Assembly: GCA_963788505.1 (NCBI GenBank)
Contig: CAWBGY010000006.1
Span: 186,001 to 250,000, forward strand
Origin: JAIQFF01 sp963788505
GTDB lineage: Bacteria; Acidobacteriota; Terriglobia; Terriglobales; Acidobacteriaceae
DNA: 64,000 nucleotides
Direction: 5' to 3'
This document shows positions 48,760-56,478 of this stretch, in pieces. Each line of letters starts with the position of its first letter. Within the stretch, counting starts at the first letter, position 1. A program made the position numbers and the translations under genes. The notes under the pieces were generated by a model that saw only the letters and a program-made list of their open reading frames with translations, ran no database searches and was not told the DNA's origin.

Positions 48760-50751
48760 GTGTCCCCCAGTTCTCAGCCCGTCCCAGATACCAGGAAACG
48801 CGACGTTTCGCTGTACCAGTTCTTTGCCCCGGGCGGAGTGCTTTCGCGCACCCATCCCGCCTACGAGTTTCGCAGGGGACAGCTGCAGATGGCGCAAGCG
48901 GTCGAGCAGGCACTGGAAGAGAAGCGCCACTTGATCGTCGAAGCCGGCACCGGAACGGGCAAGACGCTGGCCTACCTGGTGCCCGTCATTCGGTCCGGCA
49001 AGCGCGTCATCATTTCCACCGGAACCAAGAATCTGCAGGAGCAACTCTTCCATAAAGATATCCCTTTTCTCGAACGGGCGCTCTTTCCCGCCGGAGAAGG
49101 CAAGCTCAACGTGTGTTACATGAAAGGACGCAACAACTATCTGTGCCGCAAAAAGCTCTACGACCTCACCGACCAGCCCGTGCTGAGCGGTCTGGAGGAG
49201 ATCGAGCACTACCGCGCCATCGCCGCCTGGGAAAAAGTCACGCACACCGGCGACCGGGCCGAGCTGGCGTCGCTTCCGGAAGCCAGCGCGCTCTGGCACA
49301 AGATCGACGCCCGCTCCGATACCTGCCTGGGACAGAAATGCAGCGCCTGGGACCGCTGCTTCATCACCGAAATGCATCGCCAGGCAATGGAGAGCGACAT
49401 CATCATCGTCAACCATCACCTGTTTTTTGCCGACCTGTCGATCAAGCAGCACGCCGAGTACGCGCCCGATGCCGGAATCCTGCCCGAGGCCGGGGCCGTG
49501 ATTTTCGACGAAGCCCATGAACTGGAAGACGTGGCCGGAAGCTATTTCGGAGTCTCGGTCAGCAATGGGAGATTTGAGGAACTGGGCCGCGATGTGGAAG
49601 TTTCGCTGCAACGCAACCACATGCTGTCCGCTTCTCTATCCGGCGCGCTGAAGAGCGTGCGCGAGCGGGCGATGTTCTTCTTTTCCCTGTTGCCGCCGGG
49701 CGAGGGCCGTTTCGCATTCGAGAACCGGCGCGAGTTCATGGAAGAAAACGGCGACGAGTTCCTGGGATTGCAGCAGGCGCTCACCCGTCTGGGATCGGAA
49801 CTGGAGAACCTGCCGTCGAAGCCCGAGGAAGTTTTCAACTTCGCGCGGCGCACGCAGGAGTTGCAGGTGCAACTCGGCTTCCTGATGGAATCCGAAGACC
49901 GCAACACCGTGTTCTGGATCGAGCGCCGGCGCGGCGGACGAGATCGGCTGAATGTTTTCCTGCAGGCCACTCCCATCGACGTGGCTCCGATTCTGAAGGC
50001 TTGCCTGTTCGACCAACTCGAATGCGCGGTGCTGACCTCGGCGACCCTGGCGGTGGGCGGCAATTTCGAATACATGCGCCAGCGGCTCGGCCTGGAGCAC
50101 GCCCGGGAAGCCGTGCTGCCTTCGCATTTCGACTACGAAAGTCAGGCGCTGTTCTACGTGCCTCCCGACCTTCCCGACCCGCGGACGCCCCAGTTCGCTG
50201 CTCAGGCGGCCGACCGCATCCGCCGACTGCTGGAAATTACCCGCGGGCGGGCTTTCGTTCTGTTCACCAGCTACGCCCAGATGAACGATGTATATCAGCG
50301 CCTGCTGGGCGAGCTCGAATTTCCCATGCTGCTGCAGGGCGACGCTCCCAAGACCGCGCTGCTGGAAGAATTCCGGCTGACTCCGCACGCGGTATTGTTC
50401 GCAACCTCATCCTTCTGGCAGGGTGTGGATGTGCAGGGTGAGCAGCTGAGCTGCGTGATCATCGACCGCCTGCCCTTCGCGGTGCCCAGCGATCCCGTAG
50501 TCGCGGCGCGGGTCAAGGCGATTGATGCGGACGGGGGCAATGCCTTCTTCCAATACCAGGTGCCGGCGGCGGTGATTACGCTGAAACAGGGCTTCGGACG
50601 CCTGATCCGCTCGTTGCATGATCGCGGACTGCTGGTGCTGCTGGACAACCGCATCTTGAAGAAGCAATACGGAAAAGTGTTCGTCGAAAGCCTGCCGCCC
50701 TATCGCAGGACAACCGACCTGAAGCAGGTGGAAGAGTTTTTCGGGGGATAG
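48760..50751 (+). CDS. dinG: ATP-dependent DNA helicase, DinG/XPD-like (iron-sulfur)
   Basis: This superfamily 2 helicase of about 663 residues unwinds DNA with ATP. Start GTG 48760 is chosen because the frame upstream (to 48625) is repeat sequence. Motifs: Walker A AGTGTGKTLAYLVP, motif Ia ISTGTKNLQEQL, Walker B/DEAH FDEAHELEDV, and C-terminal QGVDVQGEQLSCVIIDRLPF, QGFGRLIRS. Four cysteines (C in NVCYMKGRNNYLC, then CLGQKCSAWDRC) resemble the iron-sulfur cluster of DinG/XPD. DinG resolves R-loops and similar structures. Length is somewhat shorter than E. coli DinG (716). Confidence 0.93.
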   Translation: MSPSSQPVPDTRKRDVSLYQFFAPGGVLSRTHPAYEFRRGQLQMAQAVEQALEEKRHLIVEAGTGTGKTLAYLVPVIRSGKRVIISTGTKNLQEQLFHKDIPFLERALFPAGEGKLNVCYMKGRNNYLCRKKLYDLTDQPVLSGLEEIEHYRAIAAWEKVTHTGDRAELASLPEASALWHKIDARSDTCLGQKCSAWDRCFITEMHRQAMESDIIIVNHHLFFADLSIKQHAEYAPDAGILPEAGAVIFDEAHELEDVAGSYFGVSVSNGRFEELGRDVEVSLQRNHMLSASLSGALKSVRERAMFFFSLLPPGEGRFAFENRREFMEENGDEFLGLQQALTRLGSELENLPSKPEEVFNFARRTQELQVQLGFLMESEDRNTVFWIERRRGGRDRLNVFLQATPIDVAPILKACLFDQLECAVLTSATLAVGGNFEYMRQRLGLEHAREAVLPSHFDYESQALFYVPPDLPDPRTPQFAAQAADRIRRLLEITRGRAFVLFTSYAQMNDVYQRLLGELEFPMLLQGDAPKTALLEEFRLTPHAVLFATSSFWQGVDVQGEQLSCVIIDRLPFAVPSDPVVAARVKAIDADGGNAFFQYQVPAAVITLKQGFGRLIRSLHDRGLLVLLDNRILKKQYGKVFVESLPPYRRTTDLKQVEEFFGG

Positions 50752-50759
50752 GTTCTTAT

Positions 50760-50885
50760 GTGGGGCGGGCGCCCTCGCCCGCCGCTCTTGCCCCAGGATC
50801 AGGCGACCCTTCGAAACGAAAAACCACAGAATCGTGAGACCCGAGCATCAAGTCAAAGGCGGCGGGCGAGGGCGCCCGCCCCACA
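50760..50885. repeat. Hairpin-spacer-hairpin repeat, GGCGGGCG family, second copy
   Basis: Two perfect 27-bp inverted arms (50760-50786 and 50859-50885) surround a 72-bp spacer. Each arm holds ggcgggcg-ccct-cgcccgcc. It begins 8 bp after the dinG stop codon and ends before the queD promoter region. Confidence 0.9.
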
Positions 50886-50963
50886 CGGGTGTTGGGGGTA
50901 AAATAGAGGATTGGTGCTGCGCCGCGGTCTGGTCTGTGTTCGCGCCAGCCGCCAAGAGGGTCC

Positions 50964-51341
50964 ATGTTCGAGGTCACAGTCGAAGATTCGTTTGCCGCGG
51001 GACACTACCTGCGCAACTACAAGGGCAAGTGCGAGAACCCGCACGGGCACAACTACAAGGTGCGGGTGACCCTGGCCGGCAAGGAACTGGACAAGGCAGG
51101 TCTGCTGCTCGATTTCAGAGAATTGAAAGAGGCGATGAAACCGGTCATCGACCGGTTGGACCACCAGATGATCAACGATCTGGAACCGTTCAAGGTGCTG
51201 AATCCCTCGGCTGAGAATCTGGCCAAATATTTTTACGACGAGACCAACGTGAATCTGGATCGCGTGACCCAGGGCCGGGTGCGAGTCAAGAATGTCACTG
51301 TGTTTGAAACCGATGTGACCACCGCGACTTATTCGGAGTAG
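50964..51341 (+). CDS. queD: 6-carboxytetrahydropterin synthase
   Basis: QueD converts 7,8-dihydroneopterin triphosphate to 6-carboxytetrahydropterin, an early step in making preQ0 for queuosine. The 125-residue chain shows FAAGHYLRNYKGKCENPHGHNYKV with zinc-binding histidines and the catalytic cysteine (C27), and LDHQMINDL with an aspartate/histidine pair; the conserved glutamate is in TVFETDV. It is the first of three queuosine genes (queD, queE, queC). No queF follows, so the end product could be preQ0 used otherwise, or queF lies elsewhere. Confidence 0.95.
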   Translation: MFEVTVEDSFAAGHYLRNYKGKCENPHGHNYKVRVTLAGKELDKAGLLLDFRELKEAMKPVIDRLDHQMINDLEPFKVLNPSAENLAKYFYDETNVNLDRVTQGRVRVKNVTVFETDVTTATYSE

Positions 51342-51395
51342 TGGCGATTCGTTGGGAGGGGGAACAGCCCATCGATCGCCGGCCGCGATTTAGCT

Positions 51396-51461
51396 ATAGG
51401 GGTCCTTCGACTTCACCAATCCATTCGCAAGCGAACGGATTGCTTTCGCTCAGGATGACAA
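51396..51461. repeat. GGGTCCTTCGAC / CTCAGGATGACA repeat with variable hairpin
   Basis: Ataggggtccttcgac and cgctcaggatgacaa surround a hairpin of aatcc-ttcgc and gcgaa-ggatt. The outer words match 41176-41238 and the reverse copy at 41042-41104, while the inner hairpin differs. It lies between queD and queE. Confidence 0.7.
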
Positions 51462-51498
51462 CCCAAAGCTAGTAGCTAGACGCTAGAAGCTGCTTTCC

Positions 51499-52182
51499 AT
51501 GCAGATCACCGAAATCTACAAGTCGATCCAGGGCGAGTCCACGCACGCGGGGCTGGCTTGTGTGTTTGTACGGCTTACAGGCTGCAATCTGCGTTGTTCC
51601 TGGTGCGACAGCGAGTACACTTTCACCGGCGGCCGGCGCCAGACCGTGGAAGAAGTGATTGAAGAAGTGGAGCGCTTGAGTCCTGGCGGCGGACTGGTGG
51701 AAATCACCGGCGGCGAGCCCATGTTGCAGGAGCGCGAAGTGGTCCCGCTGATGCAGCGTCTTCTGGACGCGGGCTACACGGTTCTGCTCGAGACCAGCGG
51801 CGAGCGTCCGCTCGAGCGCGTGCCCCGGCGGGCGGTCAAAATCGTGGACGTAAAATGTCCGAACTCGGGCGAGCCTGACACCTTTCACCTGGAAAACCTC
51901 GAATGCCTGAACTCCGAGGACGAGGTCAAGTTTGTGCTGAGTGATCGCGGCGACTACGAGTTTGCCCGCGAGTTCGTGACACGTCACAATCTGGACCAGC
52001 AGGTGAAGGCGGTGTTATTCTCGCCTGCTTTCAGCAAGGAAGCCAGCGGCGCTCGCGATGCGTCTGGTTGTCTGATCGACCCACGCGAACTCGCGGAATG
52101 GATGCTGGCGGATGGGGTTCCAGCGCGCCTGGGACTACAAATTCACAAGTTTATTTGGGATCCGGCGATGAAAGGGGTTTAG
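51499..52182 (+). CDS. queE: 7-carboxy-7-deazaguanine synthase (radical SAM)
   Basis: QueE converts 6-carboxytetrahydropterin to 7-carboxy-7-deazaguanine through radical SAM chemistry. The CxxxCxxC cluster motif appears as CNLRCSWCDSEYTF near residue 30; GGEP is in EITGGEPMLQE and the N-terminal YKSIQGESTHAGLACVFVRL is typical. The 227-residue length fits. It follows queD by 157 bp, the gap holding a repeat. Confidence 0.95.
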   Translation: MQITEIYKSIQGESTHAGLACVFVRLTGCNLRCSWCDSEYTFTGGRRQTVEEVIEEVERLSPGGGLVEITGGEPMLQEREVVPLMQRLLDAGYTVLLETSGERPLERVPRRAVKIVDVKCPNSGEPDTFHLENLECLNSEDEVKFVLSDRGDYEFAREFVTRHNLDQQVKAVLFSPAFSKEASGARDASGCLIDPRELAEWMLADGVPARLGLQIHKFIWDPAMKGV

Positions 52183-52253
52183 GCAGATTTCTGCCGCTCC
52201 GAGTTGCTTTCGTGGCCCGGACTACGGTTCGGCTGTGAGCGACATCTAAGGGA

Positions 52254-52946
52254 ATGATGGCGAAGGACACACAACGCGCGGTTGTCCTCTTGAGCGGCGG
52301 GATGGACTCCTGCGTCTGCGCCGCGCTGGCAGCGCGCGATCACGAGGCAGCGGCGGTGCACGTGAGCTACGGACAGCGTACCGAGGAGCGCGAGCGGCGG
52401 GCTTTTTTCGCCATCTGCGATCGCCTGGGGATCCGGGACCGCCTGCTGGTGCGGAACGAAGCGCTCTCCGCGATTGGCGGTTCCGCCCTTACCGATCGCA
52501 ACATTGACGTTCCCGAGTCCCACGCCCTGGGACACGATATTCCGGTAACCTACGTGCCTTTCCGCAACGCCCACTTCCTGTCCGTGGCGGTGAGTTGGGC
52601 CGAAGTGCTGGGGGCCGCCCAGGTGTACATCGGCGCGGTGGAGCAGGACAGTTCGGGGTATCCCGATTGCCGTCCGGCATATTACCGGGCATTCAACGAG
52701 GTGGCGCGGTTAGGCACGAAGGATGGGCGAATTGAAATCGTCACGCCACTGATCCAGTTGCGCAAGGCGGAAATCGTGCGCCTGGGCCTTGAACTGGGCG
52801 CGCCCTTCGATTTAACTTGGTCGTGCTACAGCCGGGAGGACAGCGCCTGCGGCGTCTGCGACAGCTGCGTTCTGCGCCTGCGGGCTTTTCGGGATGCGGG
52901 CAGCACAGACCCGATTCCGTATGCGGCGCTGGCCGAGAGAGCTTAG
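52254..52946 (+). CDS. queC: 7-cyano-7-deazaguanine synthase
   Basis: QueC makes preQ0 from 7-carboxy-7-deazaguanine with ammonia and ATP. The PP-loop motif is VVLLSGGMDSCVCA, then YGQRTEERERRAF and an ADP-binding region. Four cysteines (CYSREDSACGVCDSCVLR) bind the zinc near the C-terminus. ATG 52254 and 52257 are both possible starts. It follows queE by 71 bp and ends the queD-E-C set. Confidence 0.95.
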   Translation: MMAKDTQRAVVLLSGGMDSCVCAALAARDHEAAAVHVSYGQRTEERERRAFFAICDRLGIRDRLLVRNEALSAIGGSALTDRNIDVPESHALGHDIPVTYVPFRNAHFLSVAVSWAEVLGAAQVYIGAVEQDSSGYPDCRPAYYRAFNEVARLGTKDGRIEIVTPLIQLRKAEIVRLGLELGAPFDLTWSCYSREDSACGVCDSCVLRLRAFRDAGSTDPIPYAALAERA

Positions 52947-53012
52947 AGTTTGCGTCGGCCAGAGACCGGCGCTGCAACATCAATCAGTTTTGTGAGCCGG
53001 GAGGCCAAAAAC

Positions 53013-54158
53013 ATGAAGCAACGTTTGCTGATGGGGATGGTGGTGGTGGCGGCCGTGACAGTGCTGTGCCTGCCCCCGGTTTTCGCCCAAGCGACTGGGA
53101 CGGTGAAGGGTGTCTGCAAGGACATGCAAGGAACTCCCATCGTGGGCGCCAACCTCGAATGGAACAACACCGATAACGGACGAAAATACAATCTGAAAAC
53201 CAACAAGAAAGGCGAGTACTTTTCGCTGGGTATCGAGCCCGGCAAGTACAAGGTCACCCTCACCCAGGACGGCAAGCAACTGGATCAGGTCACGAATTTT
53301 CCGGTGGGGGCAGACGAGGCCGTCCTCGACTTCGACTTGAAGAAGTCCCAGGTCGAGGCCGCTCAACAGAAGGGTATCAGCCCCGAGCAACTGAAACAGA
53401 TGCAGGAACAGCAGGCCAAGGCTGCTAAAGAAACCAACACAGTAAAAGCGCTGAACGAAAAGCTGGCTGTTGCCAATCAGGCCATGCAGACGGGGGATTT
53501 TGAAACTGCGGTAAAGACTCTCGATGAAGCCACCCAGATGGATCCCACCCGAGACCTGCTGTGGGCCCGGCTGGGGGACGCAAATCTCAGTTCGGCTCCC
53601 AAGCAGACTGACTCAGCAGAGAGAGCAAAGCGTTACGGCGAGGCGGTCACGGATTACCAGAAAGCGATTGACCTCAAGAAGAAAGTCATGGAGACCGGCC
53701 CGAAGCCTGACGATGCCAAATACCTGGCCGCGTATTACAACAATCTGGGCCAGGCCCAAGCCCGGACCGGTCAACTGGAAGAGTCGGTGAAATCCTATGA
53801 CCAGGCGGCCGCGCTCAATCCTGCCGGGGCCGCGCAGTACTATTACAACCAGGGCGCAGTGCTGACCAACAGCGGGAAGGTGGATGAAGCCAATGCGGCC
53901 TTCGACAAATCAATCGCTGCCGATCCGACCAAGGCCGACTCGTACTACCAGAAAGGCGTAAATCTCATCAATAAGGCGACCACCGACCCCAAGACGGGGA
54001 AGGTAATTCCGGCGCCAGGCACGGCGGAAGCGCTCAACAAATATCTCGAACTGCAGCCCACCGGACAATTCGCCGAGGGCGCCAAAGGCATGCTCCAGTA
54101 CATTGGGAGCAGCATCGAGACCAGCTACGGCGCCAAGAAAAAGACCACCAAGAAATAG
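53013..54158 (+). CDS. Exported carboxypeptidase-regulatory-like and TPR protein
   Basis: ATG 53013 has a GGGAGG site and opens a signal peptide (MKQRLLMGMVVVAAVTVLCLPPVFAQ). A carboxypeptidase-regulatory-like beta domain follows (ATGTVKGVCKDMQGTPIVGANLEW; NKKGEYFSLGIEPGKYKVTLTQDGK), then a helical linker (EQLKQMQEQQAKAAKET) and about four TPR units (AMQTGDFETAVKTLDEATQMDPTRDLLWARLGDA; YYNNLGQAQARTGQLEESVKSYDQAAALNP; GKVDEANAAFDKSIAADPTKADSYYQKG). This combination is very common in Acidobacteria and probably scaffolds envelope proteins. The exact role is not known. The C-terminus is basic (KKKTTKK). Confidence 0.85.
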   Translation: MKQRLLMGMVVVAAVTVLCLPPVFAQATGTVKGVCKDMQGTPIVGANLEWNNTDNGRKYNLKTNKKGEYFSLGIEPGKYKVTLTQDGKQLDQVTNFPVGADEAVLDFDLKKSQVEAAQQKGISPEQLKQMQEQQAKAAKETNTVKALNEKLAVANQAMQTGDFETAVKTLDEATQMDPTRDLLWARLGDANLSSAPKQTDSAERAKRYGEAVTDYQKAIDLKKKVMETGPKPDDAKYLAAYYNNLGQAQARTGQLEESVKSYDQAAALNPAGAAQYYYNQGAVLTNSGKVDEANAAFDKSIAADPTKADSYYQKGVNLINKATTDPKTGKVIPAPGTAEALNKYLELQPTGQFAEGAKGMLQYIGSSIETSYGAKKKTTKK

Positions 54159-54169
54159 CCTCAGCATCC

Positions 54170-54202
54170 GTGTGTGGGTCGGACGCTGCCCGACCCACAC
54201 AC
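54170..54202. repeat. Hairpin of the GTGGGTCGG family
   Basis: Arms GTGTGTGGGTCGG (54170-54182) and CCGACCCACACAC (54190-54202) are perfectly complementary, with a 7-nt loop. It lies 12 bp after the stop codon of the TPR gene and may serve as terminator or belong to the repeat families; there is no T-run. Confidence 0.65.
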
Positions 54203-54362
54203 TCGCCCATGCGTTACTAAGGTCTATGTCCGCGACGTTCTTCGTGGAACCCTGCCATGGTTTTCGCTACATTTGGAATGAGAGCGCGAAAAGAGGCATC
54301 AGGACGAGTGCGCCCAGGGTTGGGCGCTTTCCCCACGCAGACTCCAACACTGCAAAGACAAA

Positions 54363-55505
54363 ATGGCAGCACCAGGCACAGCACCGCTTCAAATCACGCT
54401 CGAGCCGACATCGATTTCCGGCGCCGCCGCCACCCATGCGCTGCTGGCGGCAATGCTGCGCGCCACCGAAAAGGTGAGCGACCTGATCTTTTCTCCCGGC
54501 CGGCCACCGCAGGTGGAAGTGTATGGGCAGTTGATTCCGGTCCAAGGCGCAGGATTGCGACTGCTGAGCGCGGACGATACCCGGCGGATTGCGTCCGATC
54601 TCATCGGCGATAATAAACAGGCCATCAACATGTTGCGGGAGCAGGGGTCCTGCGATATTTCCTTCGGACTGCCCGGACTGGCCCGCTTTCGGGTCAATGT
54701 ATTCATTCAGCGCGGTAGTTGCGCGGTGGTGATGCGCGTAATTCCAACCGCAATTCCGGAGTTCTCCGCCCTGGGCTTGCCGCCACGGCTGGAGGAAATA
54801 GCCGGTTTACGCGACGGCATTGTTCTGGTTACCGGGCCGAGGGGATCGGGAAAGTCTTCTACGCTGGCAGCGCTGCTCGACCGCATCAACGAAAAGCAGA
54901 CCTGCCATATCATCACCATCGAAGATCCCATTGAGTTTCTCCACAATCACAAGCGCTCCACCATCCATCAACGTGAACTGCACAGCGATACGCCCAACTT
55001 CGCGCTGGCGTTACGGGCTGCGTTGCGACAAGCGCCCAAGGTAATTCTGGTGGGCGAACTGCGCGATCGTGAAACCATGGAAATGGTCCTGGAAGCCGCC
55101 GAAACCGGCCACCTGGTTCTTTCCAGCCTGAACGCGCCCAGCGCGGCCAAGACTCTGGAGCGCATCGCGGCTGCGTTTCCGCCGACGGAACAGTCTTCGT
55201 TACGCGCCCGTCTGGCCAAGACTCTCCGCTACATTATTTCGCAGCAACTCATCCCCCGGCGAGATGGCGGCCGGGTCGCGGTTCTGGAAGTCTTCAAAAA
55301 CACCCCACGCACGGTACAGTACCTCGATTGCGAGGACCCTTCCGGCGATACACTGCTCGAAGCGGTGAAGAACGGCGCCTCGGAAGGCATGCAGCACTTC
55401 GACCAGGAGATCGAAAAACTGATTCGATCGCAGGTTGTGGACCGGGAAGTGGGATTGAGCTACGCCACCGACCCGCAACAACTGGAGCATGCCCTGGGCC
55501 GGTAA
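54363..55505 (+). CDS. PilT/PilU-like twitching-motility ATPase
   Basis: The 380-residue protein is a type II/IV secretion ATPase of the PilT group. Motifs: Walker A GPRGSGKSSTL (about residues 158-168), the Asp box IITIEDPIEFLHNHKRSTIHQRE, Walker B with ILVGELRDRETMEMVLEAAETGHLVLSSLNA (His box). PilT drives pilus retraction. Unlike typical PilT there is no clear AIRNLIRE signature; the C-terminal LDCEDPSGDTLLEAVKNGASEGMQHFDQEIEKLI is similar in kind. The pilin-like gene at 31036 might be a partner, though no pilus operon is adjacent. Confidence 0.88.
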   Translation: MAAPGTAPLQITLEPTSISGAAATHALLAAMLRATEKVSDLIFSPGRPPQVEVYGQLIPVQGAGLRLLSADDTRRIASDLIGDNKQAINMLREQGSCDISFGLPGLARFRVNVFIQRGSCAVVMRVIPTAIPEFSALGLPPRLEEIAGLRDGIVLVTGPRGSGKSSTLAALLDRINEKQTCHIITIEDPIEFLHNHKRSTIHQRELHSDTPNFALALRAALRQAPKVILVGELRDRETMEMVLEAAETGHLVLSSLNAPSAAKTLERIAAAFPPTEQSSLRARLAKTLRYIISQQLIPRRDGGRVAVLEVFKNTPRTVQYLDCEDPSGDTLLEAVKNGASEGMQHFDQEIEKLIRSQVVDREVGLSYATDPQQLEHALGR

Positions 55506-55653
55506 AGGACGCTTTCGGCGTCTCCTGATCGGCTGGTTTTCCACAGGCAACCCGCCCTTGGCCCGGCAATCAGTTTGAAGTCCGCGACGAAAACAGACAG
55601 ATTTCTCCGCCCCCGCTGAATCGCCAGTCGCGATACCATCATCTGAGACCATA

Positions 55654-55659
55654 TATAAT
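55654..55659 (+). promoter_or_regulatory. Candidate -10 box of the superoxide dismutase gene
   Basis: TATAAT in an AT-rich stretch (accatatataattgtg) 20 bp before the ATG of the sod gene. A -35 box at the expected place is poor. A short leader with a strong AGGAGGAAAT site (55668-55678) follows. Confidence 0.4.
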
Positions 55660-55678
55660 TGTGTACAGAGGAGGAAAT

Positions 55679-56320
55679 ATGGCATTTGAATTACCCCCAT
55701 TGCCCTACGACTATTCCGCTCTTGAACCGACCATCGATGCCGCAACCATGAAGCTGCACCATGACATGCATCACGCGGCGTATGTAAAGAACCTGAACGC
55801 GGCCCTCGAGAAACATCCCAACCTGCAGTCGAAAAGCGCGGAAGACTTGATTCGCGACCTGAGTGCTGTGCCCGAAGATATCCGCGGCGCCGTGCGCAAC
55901 AACGGCGGCGGTCACGTCAACCACAGCATGTTCTGGAAGATCATGAAGCCCAAAGGCGGCGGCGATCCCAGCGGCCCGGTGGCCGAGGCCATCCAGAAGG
56001 CCTTCGGCAACTTCAAGGACTTCCAGGCCAAGTTCAACGATGCCGGCGCCAAGCAGTTCGGCAGCGGCTGGGCATGGCTGGCCGGGAAGCGCAGCGGCGA
56101 GTTGCAGATTCTCAGCACTCCGAACCAGGACAATCCCATCTCCCAGGGCCTGTTCCCCATCTTCGGCAACGACGTTTGGGAACATGCTTACTACCTCAAG
56201 TACAACAATCGCCGTCCGGAATACCTGGCGGCCTGGTGGAACGTGGTCAATTGGGACGAAGTCAACAAGCGCTACGCGAGCCTGAAGTCCGGCCAACTGG
56301 AACCGGCGCTGGCCCGGTAG
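55679..56320 (+). CDS. Superoxide dismutase, Fe/Mn type
   Basis: ATG 55679 is chosen for the AGAGGAGG site; it is 6 codons after an earlier possible ATG. The 213-residue chain has the metal ligands of the family: H in KLHHDMHHAAYVKN (first His), H in NGGGHVNHSMFWKIM (second), and D in DVWEHAYYLKYNNRRPEY (Asp and third His). GSGWAWL and WWNVVNWDEVNKRY complete the signature. Whether Fe or Mn is used cannot be told surely; glycine/glutamine placements near the metal are ambiguous. It detoxifies superoxide in the cytoplasm. Confidence 0.95.
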   Translation: MAFELPPLPYDYSALEPTIDAATMKLHHDMHHAAYVKNLNAALEKHPNLQSKSAEDLIRDLSAVPEDIRGAVRNNGGGHVNHSMFWKIMKPKGGGDPSGPVAEAIQKAFGNFKDFQAKFNDAGAKQFGSGWAWLAGKRSGELQILSTPNQDNPISQGLFPIFGNDVWEHAYYLKYNNRRPEYLAAWWNVVNWDEVNKRYASLKSGQLEPALAR

Positions 56321-56335
56321 GCAGGGGTTTCGATG

Positions 56336-56394
56336 TGGAGGACGGGCGTCCTCGCCCGTCTTCAGCTGGGACGGGCGAGGACGCCCGTCCTCCA
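56336..56394. repeat. Hairpin-spacer-hairpin repeat, GACGGGCG family
   Basis: Perfect 25-bp inverted arms (56336-56360 and 56370-56394) with a 9-bp spacer. Each arm contains gacgggcg-tcct-cgcccgtc (left) or its inverse. It begins about 15 bp after the sod stop codon. Related but degenerate copies: 28818-28867 and 62873-62899. Confidence 0.9.
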
Positions 56395-56478
56395 TCGATC
56401 CACCCCAATTCGACTCCTGCGGCCATAGTCGATAAAATTCTCCGGCGGTCGCTTGCAGCGCCGACCCGGAGTTTGCCT

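Noticed and set aside
50886..50963. preQ1 riboswitch upstream of queD
   Set aside because: The preQ1-I or II core (short hairpin with C-rich loop and A-rich tail) is not seen; the gap is mostly repeat.
56074..56478. N-terminal extension of the LssY_C gene to 56074
   Set aside because: It overlaps the superoxide dismutase gene and the GACGGGCG repeat; a clear signal peptide starts at 56479.
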